Shown here: positions 25,621 through 36,242 of the stretch, one piece after another | Layout: the number at the start of each line of letters is the position of its first letter | Position numbering within the stretch: the first letter of the stretch is position 1 | Origin: Pseudoalteromonas sp. FUC4 | GTDB lineage: Bacteria; Pseudomonadota; Gammaproteobacteria; Enterobacterales; Alteromonadaceae | Direction of reading: 5' to 3' | DNA: 55,408 bases | Assembly (NCBI RefSeq): GCF_008370255.1 | Contig: NZ_SEUI01000007.1 | Span: 1 to 55,408 of the forward strand | Notes under the pieces: generated by a model | Seen by the model: only the letters and a program-made list of their open reading frames with translations | Database searches by the model: none | What the model was told of the DNA's origin: nothing | Program-made: the position numbers and the translations under genes

Positions 25621-28413
25621 ATGACTTTGCTCTGGATACCCTTGTTATCCTTAATTGGCAGTGTTATTTCTGCATGCACAGGTAAGTTGTCCCGCAATTT
25701 AAGCACTAGTTTAACGGCTCTTGCGCCTTTGACTGCTTTGGGAATAACTTTATACCATGCACCTGCAGTTTTAGCGGGCGAAACCATTCGTTACTCTTTA
25801 TCATGGATCCCGTCATTAGGGCTCGATTTATCCCTGCGCTTAGACGGCCTCAGTTTACTGTTTATGTTTATGATTTTAGGCATAGGCTTGCTCGTTATCT
25901 TATACGCCCGTTACTACCTCAGCGCTAACGACTCAATGGCTAAGTTATATAGTTATTTAATGTTGTTTATGACCGCAATGCTCGGCATTGTCATGTCTAA
26001 CAACGTTATTCAACTTTGGCTGTTTTGGGAATTAACGAGCATCAGCTCATTTTTATTAATTAGTTTTTGGTGGCATAAGTCAGAAGCACGCAAAGGCGCG
26101 CGTATGGCTCTGGCTGTTACCGGGGCAGGCGGTTTAGCATTGCTTGCAGGCTTGATGCTTCTAGGTGATATTGTTGGTAGTTTCGACTTAGATGTAATTT
26201 TAGCAAGCAAAGCGATAATTCAATCTCACGATTTATACGAAGTAGCATTGGTTCTTGTATTACTTGGTGCGTTTACAAAGTCGGCACAATTCCCATTTCA
26301 CTTTTGGCTTCCTCATGCAATGGCAGCGCCTACGCCAGTGAGTGCGTATTTACACTCTGCAACCATGGTCAAAGCCGGTATATTTTTATTAGCGCGTTTT
26401 TATCCTGCGCTGGCAGGCACCGACACGTGGTTTATTCTTGTTGGATTAACAGGTTTAGCTACATTGTTGTTTGGGGCTTATATAGCCTTATTTAAACATG
26501 ATTTAAAAGGGCTGTTAGCCTATTCAACAATAAGCCACTTAGGTTTAATAACGCTGCTATTAGGGCTTGATACTGAGCTTGCGACTGTTGCTGCTATTTT
26601 TCATATCATCAATCATGCAACCTTTAAAGCGTCGCTATTTATGGCTGTGGGTATTATTGACCATGAAACGGGCACTCGGGACATGCGCAAACTTAACGGT
26701 ATGTGGCGATTTTTACCTTATACGGCCACGCTTGCAATGGTCGCGGCTGCATCAATGGCAGGTGTGCCTTTACTTAACGGCTTTTTATCTAAAGAAATGT
26801 TTTTTGCAGAAACGCTGCATCAGCAAGTGTTGGGCTCTATGTCATGGTTAATACCGGTCTTGGCTACGATTGCGGGGGCATTTTCGGTCGCGTATTCTGC
26901 GCGCTTTATTCATGATGTGTTTTTTAATGGCGACCCAATTGACTTACCGCGTACTCCTCATGAACCTCCGCGTTACATGCGTGTACCGATAGAAATCCTC
27001 GTGGTAATTTGTTTGCTTGTGGGTATGTTCCCGCACTTTATCGTCGGCGGTATTTTATCTGCAGCATCTTCAGCTGTATTAGGCAAAGCGATGCCTGATT
27101 ATGTAGTGGCTTTATGGCATGGCTTTAACTTACCGCTACTAATGAGTGCCATGGCTGTGGCAGGTGGTTTGTTTATTTATATTAATCGTCGATATTTATT
27201 TCAGTTCCAGGCTTCATTACCTCCACTCAACGCTAAAAAAACCTTTGAACGCGCTGTTTTATCGATGATAGCGTGGTGCCAATCAAGAATCAGTCAAATT
27301 GAAAATGGCTCTCTACAACGTTATATAGTTATTATGTTAGGTGTTGTATTACTGTGTGCAGGCTGGCCATTATTTGAAATGCAAGAGCTTGCTGGCACTA
27401 TGCCACGGACACCGGTAGATGTTCATAATGCAATTGGCGCAGGTTTATTAATAATAGGTGCAATAGCTACTGTTATTTGGCATCGTTCGCGAGTCGTCGC
27501 GCTGCTAATGATTTCAATAGTGGGGTTAATGGTATCGGTGGCGTTTACACGTTTTTCGGCTCCCGATTTAGCGCTTACTCAATTAACAGTAGAAGTTGCT
27601 ACCGTTATTTTACTTATGTTGGCACTATTCTTTTTGCCGCAACACACCCCAAAAGAGTCGAGTTCATTACGTGTATTGCGCGACTTAGGCATAGCCTCAA
27701 CATTGGGTGTTGTTATTGCAAGTATTTGCTATGCATTGCTTACTCGCCCGCTAGATTCAATTTCTGACTTCTTTATTGCAAACGCTAAAACAGGCGGTGG
27801 TGGTACCAATGTAGTCAACGTTATTTTGGTTGATTTTAGAGGTTTTGATACGCTTGGAGAAATTACCGTTTTAGGTATTGCTGCACTGGGTATATTTAAA
27901 GTACTTTCGAGAATCCCACTATTTATGCCAGCCAGTGATGGAGAGGGCAGACCTTGGGCACGAGAGCGCCATCCTATTTTATTAGCCAGTATTTCACATA
28001 GCTTATTACCACTTGCCTTGTTGGTATCGGCTTATATTTTCTTACGTGGGCACAATCTTCCAGGCGGTGGTTTTATAGCAGGTTTAGTGACGTCTATTGC
28101 CTTTATTTTACAATATATGGCACATGGCTCGGCGTGGATCAGCGAACGCTTTGGTGTTAATTATAGAAAGATAATTGCGTCAGGTATTGGTATCGCACTA
28201 TTTACTGGGGTAGGAAGTTGGTTCTTCGATAAGCCATTTTTAACCACATGGTTTGATTATTTTGATATTCCATTTATAGGTAAAACAGAGCTTGCCAGCG
28301 CCATTGTATTTGACCTAGGTGTTTACCTAACAGTGGTAGGTGCTACATTAATGATTTTAGCAAGCTTAGGTAATATGACAGCAGATACCCAGAAAAAAGA
28401 GGTAAATATTTAA
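25621..28413 (+). CDS. mrpA: Na+/H+ antiporter subunit A fused to subunit B (Mrp/Mnh/Pha family)
   Basis: The 930-residue polytopic membrane protein has the NuoL-like antiporter core ([52 protein letters not shown], split here) in the first 500 residues and an MnhB-type domain at the C-terminus ([20 protein letters not shown]). So subunits A and B are one chain, as in group 2 mrp operons. With the C-G products it forms a hetero-oligomeric complex exchanging cytoplasmic Na+ for H+, useful in seawater and at alkaline pH. First gene of the six-gene operon; stop and the next ATG overlap by 1 nt. Confidence 0.95.
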   Translation: MTLLWIPLLSLIGSVISACTGKLSRNLSTSLTALAPLTALGITLYHAPAVLAGETIRYSLSWIPSLGLDLSLRLDGLSLLFMFMILGIGLLVILYARYYLSANDSMAKLYSYLMLFMTAMLGIVMSNNVIQLWLFWELTSISSFLLISFWWHKSEARKGARMALAVTGAGGLALLAGLMLLGDIVGSFDLDVILASKAIIQSHDLYEVALVLVLLGAFTKSAQFPFHFWLPHAMAAPTPVSAYLHSATMVKAGIFLLARFYPALAGTDTWFILVGLTGLATLLFGAYIALFKHDLKGLLAYSTISHLGLITLLLGLDTELATVAAIFHIINHATFKASLFMAVGIIDHETGTRDMRKLNGMWRFLPYTATLAMVAAASMAGVPLLNGFLSKEMFFAETLHQQVLGSMSWLIPVLATIAGAFSVAYSARFIHDVFFNGDPIDLPRTPHEPPRYMRVPIEILVVICLLVGMFPHFIVGGILSAASSAVLGKAMPDYVVALWHGFNLPLLMSAMAVAGGLFIYINRRYLFQFQASLPPLNAKKTFERAVLSMIAWCQSRISQIENGSLQRYIVIMLGVVLLCAGWPLFEMQELAGTMPRTPVDVHNAIGAGLLIIGAIATVIWHRSRVVALLMISIVGLMVSVAFTRFSAPDLALTQLTVEVATVILLMLALFFLPQHTPKESSSLRVLRDLGIASTLGVVIASICYALLTRPLDSISDFFIANAKTGGGGTNVVNVILVDFRGFDTLGEITVLGIAALGIFKVLSRIPLFMPASDGEGRPWARERHPILLASISHSLLPLALLVSAYIFLRGHNLPGGGFIAGLVTSIAFILQYMAHGSAWISERFGVNYRKIIASGIGIALFTGVGSWFFDKPFLTTWFDYFDIPFIGKTELASAIVFDLGVYLTVVGATLMILASLGNMTADTQKKEVNI

Positions 28414-28766
28414 TGGAATTATTGTACGCATCTTGCGTTGGAGTATTGGTCAGTTGCGGTATATTTTTATTGCTAAGAGCTCGTACGTTTCCTGTTGTAC
28501 TTGGGCTTACTATGATTTCATACGCTGTTAACTTATTTTTGTTTTCAGCGGGTCGCCTTACTATAAATAAAGCGGTGGTATTGGGTACCGGTACAGATTA
28601 TGCTGATCCTTTGCCACAAGCATTAGTGCTTACTGCAATAGTGATTGGCTTTGCAATGACTGCCTTTGTGGTTATTTTAGCAATACGTGGGCGCGCCGAT
28701 TTAGGCAGTGACCATGTTGACGGCCATTTAGTAAAAAGTGCAGCTGAAAGTAAGGAGCAAAAATGA
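28413..28766 (+). CDS. mrpC: Na+/H+ antiporter subunit C
   Basis: The 117-residue, NuoK-like protein has three membrane helices. The family stretch ILLLRARTFPVVLGLTMISYAVNLFLF is recognisable, as is DPLPQALVLTAIVIGFAMTAF. It belongs to the ion-conducting membrane core of the Mrp complex. The start overlaps mrpA and the end overlaps mrpD by 4 nt. Confidence 0.95.
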   Translation: MELLYASCVGVLVSCGIFLLLRARTFPVVLGLTMISYAVNLFLFSAGRLTINKAVVLGTGTDYADPLPQALVLTAIVIGFAMTAFVVILAIRGRADLGSDHVDGHLVKSAAESKEQK

Positions 28767-30280
28767 TTCAACATTTAGCTTCCCTCCCTATTTTACTGCC
28801 TATGCTAGCAGCCGTTATTTTACTGCTACCACCATGTGGAAAAAGTTTATATATTCGTCGTATTGCGTCGTCTATTATGGCAATTATCACATTTGCTATT
28901 AGCGTGCTTCTCTTAATACACGTACATAATACGGGTATTAACGTTTACGCCATCGGTAACTGGTCAGCACCATTTGGTATCGTACTTGTAGCCGATATGC
29001 TTTCTACGCTTTTGGTTGCGCTTACATCGTTACTTGGCCTAGGTGTTATTTTATATAGCTGTGCTGGTGATGATGCTAAGGGTAACTTTTTTCACCCACT
29101 CGCTCACTTTTTAGTGTTAGGCGTTAACGGCGCTTTTTTGACCGGTGATCTATTTAACGTATTTGTATTTTTTGAAGTATTGCTTATAGCATCTTATTCA
29201 CTGCTAATGCATGCGGGGGATAAACAAAATACACGTGCCGCGCTGCAATATGTAATATTGAACTTAGTTGGTTCAAGCGTATTTTTAATTGGTTTGGGTA
29301 TTTTATACGGTGTACTTGGTACATTAAATATTGCTGATATGGCTCAAAAAGTCTCGTTATTAACAGGTGACGACGTATATTTAGCTAAAGCAGGTGGTTT
29401 ATTACTGTTAGTTGTATTTGCACTTAAGAGCGCACTATTACCACTACACTTATGGTTGCCAAATACTTATGCAAGTGCAAAACCTGTTGTAGCTGCGCTG
29501 TTTGCAATTATGACTAAAGTAGGCGTTTATGCGATGTTACGTGTATATACCGTAATATTTGGTGAGCAAGCGGGTTTGCTTGAGCATATGGCTCAGCCTT
29601 GGTTATGGGGCTTAGCAATTGCGACTATTATTGTAGGCGCTATCGGCGTTATGGCAGCGCAAGACCTTCGTAAGCTCACCGCAAATTTGGTCGTGGTATC
29701 AGTAGGTACTTTGGTTGCTCTTGTAGCATTGCAAAACATAAATGCAACGGCTGCACTTCTATACTATTTAGTACATTCAACTCTTGTATGTGCGGCGCTC
29801 TTTTTATTAGCTGATTTAATTGCAACTCAGCGAGGCAAGGCTGCTGACAGACTCGTTGGTGGACGTATGGTAAATCAGCCACTTCTGTTAGGAGGATGCT
29901 TTATTATTGCTGCGTTAACCGTAGTTGGTATGCCGCCTTTATCGGGTTTTATAGGAAAAATATGGATTCTTAAAACCACTTTAAATAGTGAGCAAGCTCA
30001 GCTGTTTTGGCCAGTTTATTTAATTATGAGCTTTGTATTACTCATTGCACTTTCGCGCGCAGGTACTAGCTTGTTTTGGGAACGTAAAGACAGAAAAAAT
30101 GAAAGTTCAGATGGCGTAAATGCGCATCCACTGCAAGTAATCGTAATTATTGGATTACTTGCTTGCTCGCCATTGTTAGTCATTTTCGGCGGTCCAATAA
30201 GTGAATATATGCTTGATGCTGCTACGCAGTTACACGATATAAGCGGTGGTATTAACGCTGTAATTAGAGGAGGTGCGTAA
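28763..30280 (+). CDS. mrpD: Na+/H+ antiporter subunit D
   Basis: This 505-residue protein is related to NuoN/NuoM proton-pumping subunits and has about 14 helices. The conserved DLFNVFVFFEVLLIASYSLL and LKSALLPLHLWLPNTYASAK regions carry the Glu and Lys thought to form the ion path. It pairs with MrpA in the complex. AAGGAG precedes the ATG, which overlaps the mrpC stop (ATGA-type junction). Confidence 0.95.
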   Translation: MIQHLASLPILLPMLAAVILLLPPCGKSLYIRRIASSIMAIITFAISVLLLIHVHNTGINVYAIGNWSAPFGIVLVADMLSTLLVALTSLLGLGVILYSCAGDDAKGNFFHPLAHFLVLGVNGAFLTGDLFNVFVFFEVLLIASYSLLMHAGDKQNTRAALQYVILNLVGSSVFLIGLGILYGVLGTLNIADMAQKVSLLTGDDVYLAKAGGLLLLVVFALKSALLPLHLWLPNTYASAKPVVAALFAIMTKVGVYAMLRVYTVIFGEQAGLLEHMAQPWLWGLAIATIIVGAIGVMAAQDLRKLTANLVVVSVGTLVALVALQNINATAALLYYLVHSTLVCAALFLLADLIATQRGKAADRLVGGRMVNQPLLLGGCFIIAALTVVGMPPLSGFIGKIWILKTTLNSEQAQLFWPVYLIMSFVLLIALSRAGTSLFWERKDRKNESSDGVNAHPLQVIVIIGLLACSPLLVIFGGPISEYMLDAATQLHDISGGINAVIRGGA

Positions 30281-30816
30281 TGAGATTACAAGCCCGTTAT
30301 CGTTGGTTACCTACCCCGTTTAGAAGTGTGTTTTTATTTGTAATATGGCTATTACTAAATAATAGCGTATCGGCAGGGCACTTGGTGCTGGCAACTTTTT
30401 TTGCCATATTTATACCGCTTCTAAGCTTTTCGCTACGCGATCCTCAGCCACTTATTTTAAAGCCAGGTTTAGCATTTAAACAATTAATTATAGTGCTTTA
30501 CGATATCGTTGTAGCTAACTTACAAGTCGCTTTATTAATAATGGGCCCTGCGAAAAAGTTACGACCTGCATTTGTAAAAGTCCCAATAGATTTAATGCAT
30601 AATATGCCAATTACCATACTCGCTAGTTGTGTTTCATTAACACCCGGTACGGTTAGCGCTGAGGTTTATCCTATTCCAGAATCACTCGCTGAAGGGGAAG
30701 AGCCATCGCAACGCTACTTACTGATACATGTGCTTGACTTAAAAGATAAAGAAGCACTTATCAAGCAAATTAAACAACGCTACGAAGCTCCACTAAAGGA
30801 GATATTTCAATGTTAG
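30280..30816 (+). CDS. mrpE: Na+/H+ antiporter subunit E
   Basis: The 178-residue protein has two or three N-terminal helices and a soluble tail containing the family signature SLTPGTVSAEV (after TILASCV) and HVLDLKD. MrpE is needed for antiport activity and complex stability. GGAGG ahead of ATG 30280; it overlaps mrpD by 1 nt and mrpF by 7 nt. Confidence 0.94.
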   Translation: MRLQARYRWLPTPFRSVFLFVIWLLLNNSVSAGHLVLATFFAIFIPLLSFSLRDPQPLILKPGLAFKQLIIVLYDIVVANLQVALLIMGPAKKLRPAFVKVPIDLMHNMPITILASCVSLTPGTVSAEVYPIPESLAEGEEPSQRYLLIHVLDLKDKEALIKQIKQRYEAPLKEIFQC

Positions 30817-31079
30817 ACATTGTATTACTCATTGTTTTTTCAATGATTGGATTATCGTTATTACTTAATTTATGGCGGTTGATCATCGGTCCGTCAGTGC
30901 CTGATCGTGTTTTAGCGCTCGATACTATGTACATTAACGTAATCGCGCTGATTATTTTATACAGCATTAGTATGGATACAGGGCTTTATTTTGAAGCTGC
31001 ACTGCTTATTGCTATGCTCGGTTTTATAAGTACGGTTGCAGTGTGTAAGTATTTACTACGTGGCGATATAATTGAATAA
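30810..31079 (+). CDS. mrpF: Na+/H+ antiporter subunit F
   Basis: The 89-residue protein has three membrane helices. The family core WRLIIGPSVPDRVLALDTMY followed by NVIALIILYSI is clear. Its start lies within the end of mrpE, so translation is coupled; AAGGAG at about 30796-30801 is the ribosome site. Confidence 0.94.
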   Translation: MLDIVLLIVFSMIGLSLLLNLWRLIIGPSVPDRVLALDTMYINVIALIILYSISMDTGLYFEAALLIAMLGFISTVAVCKYLLRGDIIE

Positions 31080-31088
31080 GGTGAAAAC

Positions 31089-31421
31089 ATGATCAGCGAA
31101 TGGGTTGTATCAATATTATTGTTATTTGGTGGTACGTTTATTTTAATTGGCTCAATAGGCTTAATTAAACTACCTGACTTTTTTATGCGTTTACATGGAC
31201 CAACTAAAGCAACAACGTTGGGCATGGCGAGTATGTTAATTGCTGCTATGGTTTATTTTGCTAATTCAGGGCATGGCCTAAGTGTTAAAGAAATACTCAT
31301 TACTATATTTTTACTAATTACGGCACCGATTAGTGGTTACATGCTAATAAAGTCGGCCATCCATCATAAGCTAAAAGCTAAAGAAGGCACTAAAGGCCTA
31401 GATAATGTAGAAGACGATTAA
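31089..31421 (+). CDS. mrpG: Na+/H+ antiporter subunit G
   Basis: The 110-residue protein has three helices and the typical GTFILIGSIGLIKLPDFFMR start, then LHGPTKATTLG and TAPISGYMLIKSA. It is the last Mrp subunit, starting 9 nt after mrpF, with a charged C-terminal tail. A strong terminator closes the operon. Confidence 0.94.
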   Translation: MISEWVVSILLLFGGTFILIGSIGLIKLPDFFMRLHGPTKATTLGMASMLIAAMVYFANSGHGLSVKEILITIFLLITAPISGYMLIKSAIHHKLKAKEGTKGLDNVEDD

Positions 31422-31437
31422 TATAAAAATATATTTA

Positions 31438-31475
31438 TAAAAGGCCGAATAAATTCATTTTATTCGGCCTTTTTA
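31438..31475 (+). terminator. Terminator of the mrp operon
   Basis: AAAAGGCCGAATAAA-TTCA-TTTTATTCGGCCTTTTT: long stem with T-run. Confidence 0.93.
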
Positions 31476-31551
31476 GTAACTGCTTGTACCCTTTACAAGA
31501 CTAATTAATAATGTAACCATAAAATGATTATTTATATGAAAGGATATTATT

Positions 31552-32049
31552 ATGGGTAAGGTACTACTTTTATCGTTACTGATTTTTTCTAGTAGTTTGT
31601 ATGCTGAACAAAATACTAAGCAGCAAAAAATAGATGAACTTATTAATGTAATGAACATGGATGCAATGGTTGATTCTATGTACGGCCAGGTTGAAGGTAT
31701 GATGAAAGGCATGTCAGACCAAATGGGCGTTAAGCCTTCTGAACAGGCTATTTTTGATAAATACTACAGCGACATGACGACGGTATTAAAAACCGAAATG
31801 AGTTGGGCTAAAATGCAGCCAATGATGGTTAACGTGTACGACAAGCATTTTAGTGAGCAAGAGATTGCCGATATGTTAGCGTTTTATAAAACAGATACAG
31901 GGCAAAAAATACTTGAAAAAATGCCTGTTGTAATGCAAGAGTCTATGCAAATGTCGCAAGGCCTAATACAAGATGCAATGCCAAAAATTCAAGCGATAGC
32001 AGGCAAGCTAAGTGAAGAGCTAAAAGCCTCACGCGAGCAAGCGAACTAA
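31552..32049 (+). CDS. Secreted DUF2059 domain protein
   Basis: The 165-residue protein has a signal peptide (residues 1-18, cleavage likely after LYA). The mature part is helical and Met-rich, with the DUF2059 core FSEQEIADMLAFYKTDTGQKILEKMPVV split at about 100-125. The function of this family is unknown. It is monocistronic, with AAAGGA ahead of the ATG and a terminator after it. The high Met content and neighbouring copper operon might hint at metal binding, but Met richness is also common in this family. Confidence 0.85.
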   Translation: MGKVLLLSLLIFSSSLYAEQNTKQQKIDELINVMNMDAMVDSMYGQVEGMMKGMSDQMGVKPSEQAIFDKYYSDMTTVLKTEMSWAKMQPMMVNVYDKHFSEQEIADMLAFYKTDTGQKILEKMPVVMQESMQMSQGLIQDAMPKIQAIAGKLSEELKASREQAN

Positions 32050-32121
32050 AGGTCGTCGATTTTTTATTAAATCCAAAGTTTTAAAGAACAACAGGCTCTA
32101 ATGCTTTTACCTCTCTTATTT

Positions 32122-32152
32122 AAGCGCTCTAGCCAGAGCGCTTTTACTTTTT
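32122..32152 (+). terminator. Terminator after the DUF2059 gene
   Basis: AAGCGCTCT-AGCC-AGAGCGCTT followed by TTACTTTTT. Confidence 0.85.
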
Positions 32153-32202
32153 CGCTAAATCAGTTTCAGAAAATTTAAATTATGCTTTAATGCTCCTCTC
32201 TA

Positions 32203-32233
32203 TTGACCTGTGTGTTGCACATAGGTTTATTAT
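32203..32233 (+). promoter_or_regulatory. MerR-type promoter with 19-bp spacer and dyad operator
   Basis: -35 TTGACC (32203-32208), exactly 19 bp, then -10 TATTAT (32228-32233). The dyad ACCTGTGTG-TTG-CACATAGGT (32206-32226) fills the spacer. This is the hallmark of promoters activated by MerR-family metal sensors through DNA distortion. It faces the merR-copA-cupredoxin genes, implying autoregulation. Confidence 0.88.
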
Positions 32234-32263
32234 TGAACTATTGAAATTCCACGGGGCTAAATT

Positions 32264-32707
32264 ATGTATGTTAAACAACTCGCCAAGTTAATGGGCGTGA
32301 CTGCCGATACTGTTCGTCATTACACGCGTGTTGGGTTACTTAATCCAATACGCAGTGCAGAAAATGGCTATCAAGAATATACAAAGCAAGACCAGCAGCG
32401 TTTAAAATTTATTATTAGCTCTCGTCAACTTGGCTTTTCACTCAAAGATATTCAACACATTATAGGCGAGTCAGAGCAGGGGAATTGTCCTTGTCCGTTA
32501 ACGCGTAAACTTATTACTAAACGCCTAGAAGAAACCGAAGCACTATTTCAAGAAACATTAAAATTACGAAACAGAATGCATGCAGCGCTTGAGCAGTGGG
32601 ATACATCAGCCGATGGCGCAAATGCCAGTGACGTGTGTAGTTTAATAGAATCTTTTGTTGACCCAATAAACGATTCTGCAAATAAGGAGCAGCGTAATGA
32701 CGACTAA
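32264..32707 (+). CDS. MerR-family metal-responsive regulator of the copA operon
   Basis: The 147-residue protein has a MerR winged helix ([21 protein letters not shown]), a dimerisation helix and metal-site cysteines. C75 and C77 (GNCPCP) lie before the long helix and a further Cys is in the C-terminal SDVCSL. CueR has Ser at position 77 and two Cys in its C-terminal loop; this protein differs, so monovalent copper sensing is inferred mainly from the downstream copA. The operator is just upstream, and the copA ATG overlaps its end by 11 nt. Confidence 0.9.
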   Translation: MYVKQLAKLMGVTADTVRHYTRVGLLNPIRSAENGYQEYTKQDQQRLKFIISSRQLGFSLKDIQHIIGESEQGNCPCPLTRKLITKRLEETEALFQETLKLRNRMHAALEQWDTSADGANASDVCSLIESFVDPINDSANKEQRNDD

Positions 32708-34943
32708 TACAAAAGACACCGCGCAAAACTTTATTATTGAAGGTGCTAATTGCGGCAGTTGTGTGGCTAAAATTGAAAAAGCCCTTAATAGCGTGCAAGG
32801 CGCGCAAAACGTGGAAATGAACTTTGCTGAGCGTACTGTCCGTGTAGAAGGTAAAGCTTGCGAAAGCACGCTTATTAAAGCAGTCGAAAACATTGGTTAT
32901 TCAGCTAAGCCAATGAGTAACGAGTCTGATCAAGATGCACTTGATGAAAAAGCAAAGTCGGATGAGGCACATTATAAAAAGCTAATGCGTAATATGATAT
33001 TAGCGTTAGGAGTCGGTGCGCCGTTAATGATATACGGGCTTATTTTTGACATGAGTGTGACCACCGACACACAACGAATAGCATGGTTTTTAGTGGGTAT
33101 AGTCACGCTTGTGGTTATGGCTATATCAGGTAAACAATTTTACAACGGTGCATGGCAGGCATTCAAAAACCATGCTGCCAATATGGATACATTAATAGCA
33201 CTTGGTACAGGTACTGCGTGGTTGTATTCAATGTTTGTAGTAATAGCACCAAACTTATTACCACAAGTCGCAAGACACGTATATTTTGAAGCATCATCGA
33301 TGATCATCGGTTTGATTAGTTTAGGGCTCGCTTTTGAAGTAAAAGCACGTGGGCGCACCTCACAAGCAATTAAACGCTTAATTGGTCTGCAACCAAAAAC
33401 TGCACGCGTAATTCGCGATGGACAAGAACAAGACATCGACATTAGTGATGTTGTAAAAAATGATGAAGTACGCGTACGCCCGGGTGAAAAAATCCCTGTG
33501 GATGGCGATGTTATTGAAGGCAGCAGTACGGTTGATGAGTCAATGCTTACTGGTGAGCCAATGGCCGTCCGCAAAAAAACGGGCGACAAAGTCGTTGCCG
33601 GAAGTATTAATAAAAGTGGCACTTTATTATTTAAAGCCACGCACATTGGTAGCGAAACCACACTTGCCAATATTATCAATATGGTAAAGCGTGCACAAAA
33701 CTCTAAGCCATCAATAGGGCGCTTAGCTGATGTTATATCAGGAATATTTGTACCAACAGTCATGATTATTGCAGTACTTGCAGGGCTTGCATGGTTAAAC
33801 TTTGGACCTGAGCCATCAATTGCTTATGCCGTTGTTGCAATAACCACTGTACTTATTATTGCGTGTCCTTGTGCGCTAGGACTCGCGACCCCTATGTCGG
33901 TTATGGTGGGTATTGGTAAAGCTGCTGAGTCAGGAATATTAATTCGAAATGGTGAGTCGCTGCAAACAACATCTAAAATCACTACCATGATTTTAGATAA
34001 AACAGGCACTATTACTCAAGGCACACCGCAAGTTACCGATGTAGTTACGTTTAATAACAGTGATGAAAATACAGTAATGCAACGTGTTGCAAGCCTTGAA
34101 AGTAGCTCAGAGCATCCATTGGCAGAAGCAATTACGGCACACGCTAAAAAGCAGGGCTTAACTTTAAGTAAAGTAGCTGACTTTAACGCAATTACAGGTA
34201 AAGGTGTCACTGGCAGTGTTGACGGGCAAACATTATTGTTTGGTAATAAAGCGCTAATGGATAAATACGATGTAGCCGTTGATGATGCAACCGAGCAAGC
34301 TCAAACGCTTGCCAGTGATGCTAAAACGCCCATGTATTTTGCAAGTAATAATAAGCTCCAAGCTATTATTGCAGTAGCAGATCCTATTAAAGAGGATTCA
34401 GTTGAAGCTATTAAACGCTTGCAAGATAAAGGTATCCACCTAGTTATGCTAACCGGTGACAACAAAGCCACTGCACGAGCCGTTGCTAAACAAGTTGGTA
34501 TTGATGACTTTATTGCAGAAGTAATGCCCGATGACAAAGTAAACGAAGTAACAAAGCGCCAAGCAAACGGTGAAATAGTGGGTATGACAGGTGACGGTGT
34601 TAACGATGCCCCTGCACTTGCACAAGCCGATGTAGGGTTTGCAATTGGCACAGGTACCGATGTTGCAATAGAAAGTGCAGACATTACCTTAATGCGTGGA
34701 TCGCTGCATGGCCTTGCTGATGCAATTGCAGTGAGTAATGCAACTATTTCAAATATTAAACAAAACCTATTTGGTGCCTTTATTTATAACGTGGCGGGTA
34801 TTCCGATTGCAGCTGGCGTGTTGTATCCATTTTTTGGCATCCTACTTAACCCTGTTGTTGCAGGTGCAGCTATGGCACTTTCATCGCTTACAGTGGTAAG
34901 TAACGCTAATCGCTTACGTTTTTTCAAACCAAATAAATCGTAA
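32697..34943 (+). CDS. copA: Cu(+)-exporting P1B-type ATPase CopA
   Basis: The 748-residue P-type ATPase has one N-terminal heavy-metal-associated domain (C19-G-S-C22 in [13 protein letters not shown]), eight predicted helices with the CPC ion motif ([15 protein letters not shown]), the TGEP loop, phosphorylation motif [17 protein letters not shown] (HP motif) and [12 protein letters not shown]. The CPC and the C-terminal helix residues MxxSS ([13 protein letters not shown]) fit Cu+/Ag+ transport from cytoplasm to periplasm. It overlaps the regulator gene and is followed 20 nt later by a cupredoxin gene. Confidence 0.96.
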   Translation: MTTNTKDTAQNFIIEGANCGSCVAKIEKALNSVQGAQNVEMNFAERTVRVEGKACESTLIKAVENIGYSAKPMSNESDQDALDEKAKSDEAHYKKLMRNMILALGVGAPLMIYGLIFDMSVTTDTQRIAWFLVGIVTLVVMAISGKQFYNGAWQAFKNHAANMDTLIALGTGTAWLYSMFVVIAPNLLPQVARHVYFEASSMIIGLISLGLAFEVKARGRTSQAIKRLIGLQPKTARVIRDGQEQDIDISDVVKNDEVRVRPGEKIPVDGDVIEGSSTVDESMLTGEPMAVRKKTGDKVVAGSINKSGTLLFKATHIGSETTLANIINMVKRAQNSKPSIGRLADVISGIFVPTVMIIAVLAGLAWLNFGPEPSIAYAVVAITTVLIIACPCALGLATPMSVMVGIGKAAESGILIRNGESLQTTSKITTMILDKTGTITQGTPQVTDVVTFNNSDENTVMQRVASLESSSEHPLAEAITAHAKKQGLTLSKVADFNAITGKGVTGSVDGQTLLFGNKALMDKYDVAVDDATEQAQTLASDAKTPMYFASNNKLQAIIAVADPIKEDSVEAIKRLQDKGIHLVMLTGDNKATARAVAKQVGIDDFIAEVMPDDKVNEVTKRQANGEIVGMTGDGVNDAPALAQADVGFAIGTGTDVAIESADITLMRGSLHGLADAIAVSNATISNIKQNLFGAFIYNVAGIPIAAGVLYPFFGILLNPVVAGAAMALSSLTVVSNANRLRFFKPNKS

Positions 34944-34963
34944 TTTAAGCTAAGGAGTACATT

Positions 34964-35317
34964 ATGTTGATGATTAATATAGGTGGTGCACTGTTAATAG
35001 CTGCAATTATTTATTGGTTTTGGCTATACAAACCAGAGCAAACACAAAGTGATGACAACAAAGTAACGATAGTCGTTGATAACGGTGTTTATAAGCCAGG
35101 ACACATTAAAGTGGCAGCCAACAAAGAGGTTGTACTTACCTTTGATAGAAAAGACAGCGCGCCGTGCGCCGAAACAGTGGTATTTCCACAGCTTGATATA
35201 AGTAAAACGCTGGCAATGGGTGATGGCAATACCGTTAAACTACCTGCACTTGAAGCCGGTGAATACGACTTTCATTGCCAAATGCAAATGTACAAAGGCA
35301 AGCTAGTTGCCCAGTAA
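34964..35317 (+). CDS. Membrane-anchored cupredoxin-domain protein
   Basis: The 117-residue protein has one N-terminal membrane segment (about 2-19) and a cupredoxin beta-barrel similar to the Cupredoxin_1 family. Possible copper ligands lie in DSAPCAETV and FHCQMQMYKGKL (His, Cys, Met). The anchor places the domain in the periplasm, where it may take up copper exported by CopA. AAGGAG precedes ATG 34964, 20 nt after copA. This gene order (merR-copA-cupredoxin) is a compact copper efflux unit. Confidence 0.85.
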   Translation: MLMINIGGALLIAAIIYWFWLYKPEQTQSDDNKVTIVVDNGVYKPGHIKVAANKEVVLTFDRKDSAPCAETVVFPQLDISKTLAMGDGNTVKLPALEAGEYDFHCQMQMYKGKLVAQ

Positions 35318-35397
35318 TCTGAGCTAAGTAGGTATTGGGGTCGTATAGTTGCTTTATATAAGCTGTATAAATAGATGAGTAGGAGTCGTTATACTCA

Positions 35398-35613
35398 ATG
35401 AATAAACTAAACCCTAAAAAATTATTGAATAGTAAATGGACCGCAACACCTGCTATAAATAAAGAAAAACACTTCATTATTGTTGAGGTGGAATTTGATG
35501 AAGACGGCAATGTAATTGAATGTATTACTGAGGCTGTTATGTCAAAAAATCAATATCCAATCAGTTGGCGAGATTTAAAAGATAACCAAAAGTGGCTACA
35601 AGGGTGGAAGTAG
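35398..35613 (+). CDS. Small TIGR02450-type tryptophan-rich protein
   Basis: The 71-residue protein begins NKLNPKKLLNSKWTA and ends WRDLKDNQKWLQGWK, the pattern of the TIGR02450 Trp-rich conserved hypothetical family. It has four Trp residues, no signal or membrane segment, and no known function. It follows the copper operon by 80 bp, but no shared role is evident. Confidence 0.85.
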   Translation: MNKLNPKKLLNSKWTATPAINKEKHFIIVEVEFDEDGNVIECITEAVMSKNQYPISWRDLKDNQKWLQGWK

Positions 35614-36149
35614 TTTAAATCTATATAATTTTACCTTCCTCAAATAGTGGCACTTTTAGCGGCACTTTTGCAGATAGCTGGCACACGATATAGGTTTGCT
35701 TAACTCAAGCGAACCTATATTTTGCAACGCATTAAATTATGAGTTGAATGCTACAATTTAGCCTTCACATTGCAACCTTCCTAGATAAATTCGCCATTTG
35801 GCAACAAAACAGTTAATTTCAAAATATCCCTTCAGAATTTTTATAATAAATCTCAAAAATAATGTAACTTACTGATTAAAAATAAATTAATTATTTAGTA
35901 GCCGCGAATAAATCCTATGTAATTTCCATGTTCATATTCAGTTTATTTTGAAGACTAGCCCAAACGCTCCCTTCATTGGCTTTTTAGCAAAAGTGTGTCT
36001 TTTTAATTAAGCTTAACCAATTGATTTATAATGTTTTATTATTTTTAGTTAAATGGCTGTTGCTAAATAGCAACAATAACACCTCCCCAAATTAAGCTTT
36101 TCTCGCTTTATATCATTTAACTCATTGTTTTTAAATAACAAATAAAAAG
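35614..36149. other. Gene-free AT-rich spacer
   Basis: No open reading frame, RNA gene or strong hairpin is seen. GGCAC occurs three times in 35648-35684 (GTGGCACTTTT, GCGGCACTTTT, CTGGCACACG), but none has a correctly spaced -12 box. Confidence 0.4.
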
Positions 36150-36165
36150 TGGCACCGAAGTTGTA
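36150..36165 (+). promoter_or_regulatory. Possible sigma-54 promoter of the EF-hand genes
   Basis: TGGCAC-N5-TTGTA: perfect -24 box and spacing, -12 box with T in place of C. The first EF-hand ATG is 78 nt downstream. No LuxO-type operator is seen nearby, so the activator, if any, is unknown. Confidence 0.45.
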
Positions 36166-36242
36166 ATACCTAGAGTGTATTAAGCAAAACGTGATGAAAG
36201 CCAAAGGCCTTAATCGCAACAACCCAATGAAGGAATACTATT

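Noticed and set aside
33140..33763. Long antisense open frame (207 codons) on the minus strand
   Set aside because: It lies wholly inside copA, has low-complexity Ser/Ile/Thr-rich composition, no ribosome site and no recognisable domain; it is a shadow of the copA codons.
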